Origin: Pseudomonadota bacterium
Lineage (GTDB): Bacteria > Desulfobacterota > Desulfobulbia > Desulfobulbales > DAOVYS01
Direction: 5' to 3'
Length of the DNA stretch: 5,753 nucleotides
Assembly: GCA_030635485.1 (NCBI GenBank)
Contig: DAOVYS010000183.1
Coordinates: forward strand, 1-5,753
Below, piece after piece: positions 1 to 5,581 of this stretch (the first letter of the stretch is position 1; each line of letters opens with the position of its first letter). The position numbers and the translations under genes are program-made. The notes beneath the pieces are model-generated. The model saw nothing but the letters and a program-made list of their open reading frames with translations, was not told the DNA's origin and searched no databases.

Positions 1-287
1 TGATAGACCTGGGGAATCTGAGAGCCGTCTATGATTTCAATTTTATTTGCAGTACCCATTCCATGACATCCCAAACAGGTTCCACGAAGCAAAGCAGGCT
101 GTGCCTCATCAGTTTTCCACGGCTTGCCATCTGCGCCATACGTTGCCATCTCACTGCCGCCTTGACTGTTATGCATTGTATGACAATTAGAACATACCCC
201 TGTCACCTTGGCCTGGGCATTTCCAATCAGCATAAAAAATACCGGCACAAATATAGATATAATAAGTATTCCATATTTTTTATTCAT
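1..287 (-). CDS. Exported multihaem c-type cytochrome, N-terminal part (runs off the window)
   Basis: The frame is open from ATG at 287 to the window edge, giving 95 residues with no stop; the 3' part is missing. AAGGA (295-299) lies 7 bases before the ATG. The N-terminus is a Sec signal peptide: MNKK, a hydrophobic stretch at about residues 6-22, then a likely cleavage site after NAQA (23-26). Two haem-binding motifs follow: CSNCH at 32-36, continuing as TMH, and CLGCH at 71-75. The CxxCHTMH pattern is typical of multihaem (doubled-CxxCH) cytochromes of Desulfobacterota. By family knowledge such proteins are exported, receive covalent haem in the periplasm and carry electrons in anaerobic respiration. 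The total haem number, redox partner and electron acceptor cannot be read from this fragment. It has its own promoter and is transcribed away from the small gene at 768. Confidence 0.9.
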   Translation of the reverse strand, partial: MNKKYGILIISIFVPVFFMLIGNAQAKVTGVCSNCHTMHNSQGGSEMATYGADGKPWKTDEAQPALLRGTCLGCHGMGTANKIEIIDGSQIPQVY

Positions 288-345
288 AACATTTTCCTTG
301 TCAGGGAGTGTTACCCAATTTGATATTAAACAAATCCTTATTTTT

Positions 346-374
346 ATTCTATCACACATTAAGTTGAATGTCAA
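346..374 (-). promoter_or_regulatory. Sigma-70 type promoter for the cytochrome gene
   Basis: On the minus strand TTGACA (374-369) is followed by exactly 17 bases and TAGAAT (351-346). This is a perfect -35 box, an optimal spacer and a -10 box with one mismatch. Transcription would start near 339, leaving an untranslated leader of about 50 bases before the ATG at 287. No operator-like dyad overlaps the boxes, so strong, weakly regulated expression is a reasonable inference. Confidence 0.72.
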
Positions 375-515
375 AAAGCGGCTGTATTCGAGTTTTCAAA
401 AAGCAAATTTACCCATATCCAGCAAGGGTTCTAGGCTGAACGATTACATGCGGAGGAGTCTGCTAAGTAGGGAACCTTTCTGAACGGTTATAAATGAGGA
501 GATCGGCCGTTTGTT

Positions 516-561
516 AAAATTCCGGGGTTCCGGACAGGACTTTCCGGATAGTTGGAATTTT
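516..561. repeat. Imperfect palindrome in intergenic DNA
   Basis: The outer arms AAAATTCC (516-523) and GGAATTTT (554-561) pair perfectly over 8 bp. Inside them TCCGG (529-533) pairs with CCGGA (544-548) around a 10-base loop. The two stems are separated by a symmetric 5-by-5 internal loop. TTCCGGA also occurs as a direct repeat at 528-534 and 542-548. There is no T-tract, so it is not a standard terminator. It could be a REP-like unit or the scar of a small element. Confidence 0.5.
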
Positions 562-729
562 GTCGGTTCGGTCAACTGTATTTATTGTGGGTAATTGTGG
601 TAAACAATAGTGATATCAAAGGATTATATTTTGTTTCAGTCTGTTGGTCCAGATGTTGCATATTCATAGGGCTATAGATAGACCCATTGTCAATGTCATT
701 TACATTCCGTGATTTTTTAAAGTTTTTCA

Positions 730-753
730 TACGTACCCGAAGATTTACGTACC
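730..753. repeat. 8-bp direct repeat upstream of the small gene
   Basis: TACGTACC occurs at 730-737 and again at 746-753, a period of 16 bases, ending 14 bases before the ATG at 768 and just ahead of its ribosome binding site. Each copy contains the self-complementary hexamer TACGTA. It could be a paired protein-binding site or part of the untranslated leader; chance cannot be excluded for repeats this short. Confidence 0.3.
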
Positions 754-767
754 AGGGAGTATTAATC

Positions 768-878
768 ATGACTTCTCAAAAGGCTATCAGAATTTTGATG
801 CTCAGTCCGTTTTACTTCAAACTGGATTTACGTTCCAGAAAAGTCCTGATCGAAGAATTCTGCGCTTTGTTTAACTAA
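768..878 (+). CDS. Small hypothetical protein, 36 residues
   Basis: The ATG at 768 is preceded by GGGAG (755-759) at 8 bases, the best ribosome binding site in the intergenic region. The frame is open further upstream to about 687 but that extension has no comparable site, so I chose 768. The product has 36 residues: a short polar start (MTSQK), an amphipathic segment IRILMLSPFYFKLDL (residues 8-22) and a charged helix-like end (RSRKVLIEEFCALFN). There is one Cys and no signal peptide or full membrane span. The peptide reads like real protein (balanced hydrophobic and charged residues, RKVLIEEFC amphipathic helix) and not like translated intergenic DNA. I do not recognise a function. Its neighbours, the divergent cytochrome and the kinase 280 bases downstream, do not suggest one. 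It stands alone. Confidence 0.5.
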   Translation: MTSQKAIRILMLSPFYFKLDLRSRKVLIEEFCALFN

Positions 879-1066
879 ACTCCGGCGGTTTTGGTGCCGT
901 ATGCATGCGTTGCACTACTTAACACCTGCTAATGGTCAACGCCCAGTCATGAATTCCAGTCTCAATTTTCAAAATCCCCCTCATCATCAAATTCGCTCTA
1001 AGTCTCACTTTATTCCATCCACTATCCATTATTTTAGATTTTAATCTGCCGTGAATGAAAAATCAT
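879..1066. other. Intergenic stretch between the small gene and the kinase promoter
   Basis: No supported gene. The plus strand is strikingly poor in G between about 950 and 1050. A 36-codon minus-strand frame (1029-919) is present but has no ribosome binding site and is not called. GCGTTG (907-912) and CAACGC (937-942) form a 6-bp dyad around 24 bases. Directly after the small gene CGGC and GCCG could form a very short hairpin, too weak to call a terminator. Confidence 0.5.
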
Positions 1067-1096
1067 TTGTGAACGTCCCTCTAGATGTCGTATTAT
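1067..1096 (+). promoter_or_regulatory. Candidate sigma-70 promoter for the kinase gene
   Basis: TTGTGA (1067-1072, 4 of 6 consensus bases) is followed by 18 bases and TATTAT (1091-1096, 5 of 6). Transcription would begin near 1103, giving an untranslated leader of about 55 bases before the ATG at 1159. This placement would put an upstream TTG at 1111 inside the leader, supporting the ATG as the real start. Confidence 0.4.
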
Positions 1097-1158
1097 ACAA
1101 ATAAACGTGGTTGTCCATTTTAACGCCTTTACTTTTATCCGTTTCCCAGGAGTACGGC

Positions 1159-2121
1159 ATGGCACAGGAAGTCAGAGATTTGGTCAAAAGATATTATCCT
1201 GATTTTCCAATTCGGCATTGCGGAAAAATTTATCGTGATACAACCGAATTCATGAATATCTCCTATGGTGATGTTATTTTTATTGACGGGCTTCATTATA
1301 TGGTCTTGCGAGATGAAGTGGAGCGGCGGTTCGGGATCGAAGATCCGAAATACTGGGTCAAGAGGTGCAGGCTTCTTGAGACGGGAGAACGAAAAATCGT
1401 CAAACTGGTCTTTTATGAAGAATTCCAAATGAAGCTCGGCCATACGGAAATTCTGTGTCATCGCAGTCCTCAAAAAGAGGCTAGGATTCTTGATCTGGTG
1501 AGGGGCGACATGCGATTCATGCAGGGCGTTTCATTTCAGGATGATGTTGATAATAATATGCGTGTGCTGGATCTTATCAGGGGCAGGAGCCTGGATCATG
1601 AGGTCTATGGGATTGAACAGGACCATGAGACCTATTTCAGAGAGAGTTTTCCTGTTATATTGGAGAAGTTCATAGGCGCCTCGGAGGCTATCGGTTTTCT
1701 TCACAGTCATGGGGAAAAACACGGAGATGTCCGAAGGGACCACATATGGGTCGAATCCAAGACAAAGAAATACCGGTGGATCGATTTTGATTACACGTAT
1801 GATTTTTACCAGAATCCGTTTGCGCTCGATTTGTTCGGGTTGGGTAACATTCTGGTTTTTATCGTGGGAAAGGTGGACTGCACGGTTGGGACCATGTCTG
1901 AGATGGGATTTACCAAGGATGATATCGGCAAATTGTCACCGGATGATTTTTCCATTATCTTTCAACACAGGCTGGTCAATCTGCGCAAGATATATCCCTA
2001 TATCCCGGAAAAACTGAATAACGTCATGCTTCACTTTTCATTAGGATCGGATGTTTATTATGATACAGTGGACGAGATGTTGGATGACTTGAGGCCGTGT
2101 CTGGATATTTTGGGGGACTGA
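1159..2121 (+). CDS. Atypical serine/threonine protein kinase-like protein
   Basis: The protein has 320 residues. The ATG at 1159 follows AGGAG (1148-1152) by 6 bases; a longer frame from TTG at 1111 lacks such a site. Kinase-fold landmarks appear in order. IVKLVF (80-85) has a Lys at 82 in the position of the ATP-anchoring beta-3 Lys. KEARIL has Glu107, a candidate for the helix-C Glu. HGDVRRDHI (188-196) is the catalytic loop, with Asp190 as the proposed base and Arg192 where kinases have Lys. WIDFDY (207-212) replaces the DFG motif with DFD (209-211). A conventional glycine-rich loop is not obvious, and the loop Asn (HRDxxxxN) is replaced by His195. There is no membrane span, signal or extra sensor domain, so it should be cytosolic. 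The next gene on the same strand is a universal stress protein, so phosphorylation or regulation of that protein is an attractive inference. Pseudokinase or other small-substrate kinase activity is possible. Confidence 0.75.
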   Translation: MAQEVRDLVKRYYPDFPIRHCGKIYRDTTEFMNISYGDVIFIDGLHYMVLRDEVERRFGIEDPKYWVKRCRLLETGERKIVKLVFYEEFQMKLGHTEILCHRSPQKEARILDLVRGDMRFMQGVSFQDDVDNNMRVLDLIRGRSLDHEVYGIEQDHETYFRESFPVILEKFIGASEAIGFLHSHGEKHGDVRRDHIWVESKTKKYRWIDFDYTYDFYQNPFALDLFGLGNILVFIVGKVDCTVGTMSEMGFTKDDIGKLSPDDFSIIFQHRLVNLRKIYPYIPEKLNNVMLHFSLGSDVYYDTVDEMLDDLRPCLDILGD

Positions 2122-2187
2122 ATTTTAAATTAGGAATTAGGAATTACGAATTATAAGGTAATATTCCTAATTCCTAATTTAAAATTC
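2120..2187. repeat. AT-rich 25-bp palindrome between kinase and universal stress protein
   Basis: Positions 2120-2144 and 2163-2187 are perfect inverted repeats of 25 bp around an 18-base loop. The left arm is built from a 7-bp direct unit (AATTAGG, AATTAGG, AATTACG) and the right arm carries its complement (TTCCTAA). The palindrome includes the last two bases of the kinase stop codon. The stem is almost free of G:C and has no T-tract, so it is not a typical intrinsic terminator, though it could stabilise or end the kinase transcript. It belongs to the same family as the element at 2750-2829. Confidence 0.85.
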
Positions 2188-2229
2188 CTAATTATTTACT
2201 TACCGATATTGCCGGCAAAGGAGGATGTC

Positions 2230-2721
2230 ATGAATCCCAAAAAAGTTCTCATCGCTGTTGATGCCTCTGAAAATGCGCTGCGCGCTGTTGAATATACCGG
2301 GGAAATAGTCGGCAACAGTGAAGAGTTTCACATCGAACTTTTGACGATCGAACGTTTTCCTGACAGAGACCTGTTTGCAACTGATGAGGAGTGGAAGGAA
2401 AAATGCGCTGAGCACCAGCAGGCCTTTATGGATTTTCTGGCTAAAGCGAGACAGATCCTTATCAACAGGGGGGTCCTGGAAGATAATATTTTTGAAAGGT
2501 ATATTGTGAGTTGTAAATCACCCTTGAGGACCCCGCCTCTTGCCTGCAGCATAGGCACAAATATTGCTCAGGAGATCATGAATATCATCAAGGATGAGGA
2601 GTTCGGCACCGTGGTGATCGGCAGGCGAGGGGTTTCAAAAGAGGTGGAGTTCCTTTTCGGCAGCGTGTCGACAAAGATTGTCCATTATGCCAAGGGGTGT
2701 ACGGTCTGGGTGGTGAGTTGA
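2230..2721 (+). CDS. Universal stress protein (UspA family), ATP-binding type
   Basis: The protein has 163 residues, a normal single-domain Usp length. The ATG at 2230 is preceded by a near-perfect AAGGAGG (2218-2224) at 5 bases; an in-frame TTG at 2209 is therefore unlikely. The first strand KVLIAVDAS (5-13) carries the conserved Asp11 that contacts the nucleotide in this family. Near the C-terminus IGRRG (130-134), then nine residues and GS (144-145), exactly matches the ATP-binding signature G-2x-G-9x-G(S/T), with glycines at 131, 134 and 144. It ends in the usual last strand CTVWVV. By family knowledge it is a cytosolic homodimer that binds ATP and acts in stress or starvation survival. 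A moderately long insert (about 41-100) separates the halves. It follows the kinase on the same strand 108 bases downstream; co-transcription is possible but the palindrome between them may limit it. Confidence 0.93.
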   Translation: MNPKKVLIAVDASENALRAVEYTGEIVGNSEEFHIELLTIERFPDRDLFATDEEWKEKCAEHQQAFMDFLAKARQILINRGVLEDNIFERYIVSCKSPLRTPPLACSIGTNIAQEIMNIIKDEEFGTVVIGRRGVSKEVEFLFGSVSTKIVHYAKGCTVWVVS

Positions 2722-2749
2722 TCGGCTGTGGCGGCATGGTTGGATTTAC

Positions 2750-2829
2750 GAATTAGGAATTACGAATCTTTGTTGTCTTGTACATAAGGTTATTTTTTCA
2801 TAACATTCCTAATTCGTAATTCCTAATTC
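2750..2829. repeat. AT-rich palindrome between convergent genes, probable bidirectional terminator
   Basis: Positions 2750-2767 and 2812-2829 are perfect inverted repeats of 18 bp (core AATTAGGAATTACGAAT) around a 44-base loop. They share the AATTAGG/AATTACG heptamer with the palindrome at 2120-2187. The element fills the gap between the universal stress protein (ends 2721) and the convergent peptidase gene, whose stop codon starts 1 base beyond it. That position suits a shared transcript-end structure, although the long loop and lack of a G:C-rich stem make intrinsic termination uncertain. Confidence 0.8.
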
Positions 2830-2830
2830 T

Positions 2831-4684
2831 TCACCATTCCAGAAGAGAAGGCAACTCGGGTTGGATCATCAGTGAGTCCAAGCGCCTCGGGGCAGCGAAT
2901 TTTTCCATCTGTTTTAAGTAATAATCTCTGTTTTTCGGGTCAACGGCTATTGCCTGTCTTTCTGTGTTTAGTGCGGGGGGCAGGAGCCCGTTTTTCCAGT
3001 ATGCCGTGGCCAGTGTGTCCATGATGTAACCCTGCGGACGGATTGCGGCTGCCTTTTTTGACAGTGCCAGGGCTCTGACCGGATTTTGTATCTCTTTGTC
3101 AGTGGAAGTCAAGAGCAGCCATGCCAGGTTGTTCAGCGTGTCCGGAGAACCCGGCCTGAGTTTAAGGGCGTGTTCATAGGCATCAATTCCCTTTTCATAC
3201 ATTTCCCTCTCCAACTGAAAGTCTCCAAGAAGATGGTACCATGTAGGATTTTTGGGGTCATTTTCGATCTTGTCCATGTAAATGGCTTCCAGGTACCGTT
3301 CAAGAGGAGCGCCTTCCGGGAGTGGTACGGGCATTTTCCATAATGCAAACAGGCTTGCCGTGATGGTGACAAGGTATAATCCAAGGCAGCAATATATTTT
3401 CAGATTGTGTTTTCTGATGTGTGAGTAATTTTCCTGACACTTTTTTAGAAAATTGACACGCTGGGCTATGCTGAAGTGGTGCCAGCATGGCAGGTCCCTT
3501 ACCCCGCCGGCCAGCCACGCGATTTTTTCAAGGACACGCACAAGGGGCCAGCAGCTTTCCATTGCACTGAACACATGGAGATCCGCCTGCCTTTCGAAAT
3601 TTCTCATGAAAAAACCGAAGACAAACCGAAAATATACGATCATGAGTACGAATGATGGAAGAACAGTGCTCATGAAATCAAGCACTGTCTGTGGTCCTTT
3701 GCTTGAAAAATCAATTATATAGTAAAGAAAATCCGTCTTAAGCAGAAAATATTGTATAGAGATCGCGCTGAGCTGGGCCAGGGGGGCAAAGCCCAGTAAA
3801 AGCAGGATGTAGAGCTGAAGATGGTATTTTTTTACATGCCCGATCTCGTGGGCAATGACCGCATTGACCTCTTCCGGAGTCATGGTTTTTAGAAGTGCGG
3901 GAGTAACGAGAATGTATCGGAATTTCTTGATCAATCCCATGACACCGGCGGTTATGACCTGGCCTTCGAACAAAGGCCAGGTCATGATGTTAGCGTATTT
4001 CAGCTGCTGTTTTTTGCAGAATTCCTCAATTCGAAGTCTGGCTGTTGAGGACGGCAAAGGTGTGCAGTTCCATATCCTGGTAACTATTGCAGGAAATACC
4101 AATGCAAGAATTGCAAAAAAGACCAGGAAAATAGTGGGTTCCCCCCAAGGTGAGGAAAGGAATTTTTTCAGTGCGGGAAATGAAGTCAGTTGCAGAATGT
4201 CGGAGAGCATGGAGAGCAGCAGCCATGGAAGGACAATCGGCAGGTTCATTCTAATGTTGGTTGAAAGAAATGATCGGCCCGTGTGGGCTCTGCCGAACAC
4301 CACCTGGTAGCTCCTCTTTGCCTCAAGCCATATGAAGGAAAGATAGCAGAAAAACAGAACAAGCCCCCAGAGATTTATAAGCGACGGGATCTGGGATATG
4401 AGTGGGATCGCGGCCAGGAAGTATTTGATGTCCAGTAAATATATATCAACAGCAAAAAAGAGTATGGCCAGGATGGAAGTTCTTTGCTCGGACGCGGAAT
4501 ATCGGGTAGCGTTACGGACCCGCTCCGGCCTGAAATGAAAGCGGACGATATATCGAAATATGATTCCTTTGAGAATAAAGAGAGGAAGTGCGTACGTTAA
4601 GGCAATTTGCGGTGTGTCGGGTATGTTGTTTGTTGATAAGACGAGGATAACAACGAGCAGATAAATGACGTTGCTGTAATTCAA
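2831..4684 (-). CDS. Membrane-bound M48 family zinc metallopeptidase with C-terminal TPR repeats
   Basis: The protein has 617 residues. The N-terminal third has several hydrophobic spans (about 5-17, 26-48, 68-95, 99-120, 147-165, 183-203). The peptidase core follows: TPEEVNAVIAHEIGHVKKYH contains the zinc-binding HEIGH at 279-283, with His279, His283 and catalytic Glu280. The third ligand is Glu364 in NFERQADLH, with the conserved Asp368. HHFSIAQRVNFL (402-413) matches the conserved His-Ser-Arg region of M48. Further spans lie at about 288-312, 340-358 and 430-448. Residues 479-585 form about three TPR units, starting WYHLLGDFQLE and DTLNNLAWLLL. By family (HtpX/Ste24-like) it should degrade membrane or misfolded proteins; the TPRs suggest partner docking. 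The start is TTG at 4684 with no good site of its own. It overlaps the upstream stop by 4 bp (TTGA), and no ATG or GTG occurs nearby, so translational coupling is likely. Confidence 0.9.
   Translation of the reverse strand: MNYSNVIYLLVVILVLSTNNIPDTPQIALTYALPLFILKGIIFRYIVRFHFRPERVRNATRYSASEQRTSILAILFFAVDIYLLDIKYFLAAIPLISQIPSLINLWGLVLFFCYLSFIWLEAKRSYQVVFGRAHTGRSFLSTNIRMNLPIVLPWLLLSMLSDILQLTSFPALKKFLSSPWGEPTIFLVFFAILALVFPAIVTRIWNCTPLPSSTARLRIEEFCKKQQLKYANIMTWPLFEGQVITAGVMGLIKKFRYILVTPALLKTMTPEEVNAVIAHEIGHVKKYHLQLYILLLLGFAPLAQLSAISIQYFLLKTDFLYYIIDFSSKGPQTVLDFMSTVLPSFVLMIVYFRFVFGFFMRNFERQADLHVFSAMESCWPLVRVLEKIAWLAGGVRDLPCWHHFSIAQRVNFLKKCQENYSHIRKHNLKIYCCLGLYLVTITASLFALWKMPVPLPEGAPLERYLEAIYMDKIENDPKNPTWYHLLGDFQLEREMYEKGIDAYEHALKLRPGSPDTLNNLAWLLLTSTDKEIQNPVRALALSKKAAAIRPQGYIMDTLATAYWKNGLLPPALNTERQAIAVDPKNRDYYLKQMEKFAAPRRLDSLMIQPELPSLLEW
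3954..3985. repeat. Perfect 13-bp hairpin inside the M48 peptidase coding sequence
   Basis: ATGACCTGGCCTT (3954-3966) and AAGGCCAGGTCAT (3973-3985) are perfect inverted repeats of 13 bp with a 6-base loop (CGAACA). The stem encodes residues 234-244 (MTWPLFEGQVI) of the peptidase, just before the zinc motif. In the mRNA it would be a stable, G:C-containing stem-loop. Whether it has a role (pausing, processing) or is forced by the codons is unknown. Confidence 0.8.
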
Positions 4685-5559
4685 TGTGTGAATCCGTTTT
4701 TTGACAAAGATTCGGCAAGCATTTTATTGTGCTGACGGCACTCGTTTATATATGTATACAATTGAGTATGGGTCAGAATCCTGCTTTTGGTGAAATATTC
4801 ACCGATTTTTTTTTGAAGGCGTTTCTGTTGAAAGATTATCATCTTTAGCTGTATTTTTGTCAGCAGACCCAAATCGATCGCAGACTGTCCGAATTTTTTG
4901 GACGGTTTTCGTGTTTTGAGGATTGTGGGTATATCTGTTTCGCTGAGCCAGCCAAAGTTGCGTCCGATCTCGCCTAGGCGGGGACGGTTGGTACGCTGCC
5001 ATACGAGAGCTTTTATGATGGTTCTCCAGTTGATGATACCTGAATAATAGAGGTAATGGCCTAGAAGAAGTCTTCGGGAAGGCAATGGACCGCGATAAAG
5101 TTTTTCTGCATCCCAGACGGAATTGTTGGAGTTTTTCCTGTATCGATTTTTGGTCTGGGATCTGTTTTTTGTCCTGAAGTAACGGTTTGGTTTTTCGTTT
5201 TTCGCATGTAACGGTTTTTTGCTTGTTTTTACAAAAGTTGCGCTTTTGTAGCCGTTGTGGTCAGCCGCCCCTGGAAGGGCCTGCGGAAATCGAAATCCTC
5301 GTTCCCTTGCAATAAGGTAATTTGTGAGATTTTCATATGCCTGTTGGACTATCATGAAATTGTAGGAGTCTTGCTTGAACAATTTTCCGTTTTTGGCGCC
5401 GGCAATGTCCGGATGTGTTTCAAACGCCCGTTTCCGGAAAGCGGTTTTAACGCCGGTCGGCTGAAGATACTCGAGAAAATCACGATTAACGGTCAATTCA
5501 GGCCCAAATAGCGCGTAGCACGCGTTATACAGTTCCTGCTCGGCGACTACTGTTAACAT
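4681..5559 (-). CDS. J-domain protein with four C-terminal MshEN/GspE-N-like repeats
   Basis: The protein has 292 residues. ATG at 5559 follows AAGGA by 8 bases. Residues about 8-82 look like a J domain: basic helix II (VKTAFRKRAFE), the signature HPD at 49-51, and helix III (FMIVQQAYENL, 68-78). This domain stimulates Hsp70/DnaK ATPase in known J proteins. A very basic, Lys/Arg/Asn-rich linker (about 100-147) follows. Residues 164-276 are four tandem repeats with glycines at 167, 196, 224 and 253. Each follows L-G-xx-hydrophobic-xxx-G-hydrophobic-hydrophobic; the second glycine is at 174, 203 and 231 and is Arg260 in the fourth. The pattern resembles the GspE/PilB N-terminal (MshEN) motif, which in some proteins binds cyclic di-GMP; binding here is not shown. 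There is no signal or membrane span. It is the first gene of an operon with the M48 peptidase (4-bp overlap), suggesting it recruits a chaperone to the peptidase. Confidence 0.82.
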   Translation of the reverse strand: MLTVVAEQELYNACYALFGPELTVNRDFLEYLQPTGVKTAFRKRAFETHPDIAGAKNGKLFKQDSYNFMIVQQAYENLTNYLIARERGFRFPQALPGAADHNGYKSATFVKTSKKPLHAKNEKPNRYFRTKNRSQTKNRYRKNSNNSVWDAEKLYRGPLPSRRLLLGHYLYYSGIINWRTIIKALVWQRTNRPRLGEIGRNFGWLSETDIPTILKTRKPSKKFGQSAIDLGLLTKIQLKMIIFQQKRLQKKIGEYFTKSRILTHTQLYTYINECRQHNKMLAESLSKNGFTH

Positions 5560-5581
5560 GTCGGTTGTCCTTGTTCAGGCC

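Larger units (their letters stand above)
375..767. other. Gene-poor intergenic stretch
   Basis: I find no credible gene here. Frames on both strands are short, lack ribosome binding sites and resemble nothing I know. What it holds: an imperfect palindrome at 516-561; a 7-bp direct repeat ATTGTGG at 584-590 and 594-600 (10-bp period); a short dyad AATGT/ACATT at 692-706; and an 8-bp direct repeat TACGTACC at 730-753, just before the small gene at 768. The stretch may contain decayed sequence plus the promoter of that small gene, but I could not place convincing -35 and -10 boxes. Confidence 0.6.

Noticed and set aside
63..483. Plus-strand frames overlapping the cytochrome and its upstream region
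   Set aside because: They are antisense to the CxxCH-bearing gene and its promoter, have no ribosome binding sites and encode no recognisable protein.
907..942. Possible integron attC-like site from the GCGTTG/CAACGC dyad
   Set aside because: Only 6 bp pair, the inner stem is absent and the RYYYAAC/GTTRRRY core pair is not properly formed; no integrase or cassette is present.
919..1029. 36-codon minus-strand frame in the intergenic region
   Set aside because: The product reads fairly like protein (MRGILKIETGIHDWALT) but there is no ribosome binding site or promoter and no neighbour to support it. It may be part of a repeated intergenic sequence; a genome search for copies would tell.
1111..1158. 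Longer N-terminus of the kinase from TTG at 1111
   Set aside because: It lacks a ribosome binding site, while ATG at 1159 has AGGAG at 6 bases; the candidate promoter puts 1111 in the untranslated leader.
2120..2187. CRISPR-like or satellite repeat interpretation of the heptamer array
   Set aside because: The units are 7 bp and contiguous without spacers, and are arranged as a palindrome; there are no cas genes.
2209..2229. Longer N-terminus of the universal stress protein from TTG at 2209
   Set aside because: ATG at 2230 has AAGGAGG at 5 bases, and Usp proteins begin a few residues before the first beta strand, as they do from 2230.
3855..4310. 151-codon plus-strand frame inside the peptidase gene
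   Set aside because: It is antisense to the HEIGH-containing reading frame, which has clear M48 motifs; the length is a by-product of the opposite coding strand.
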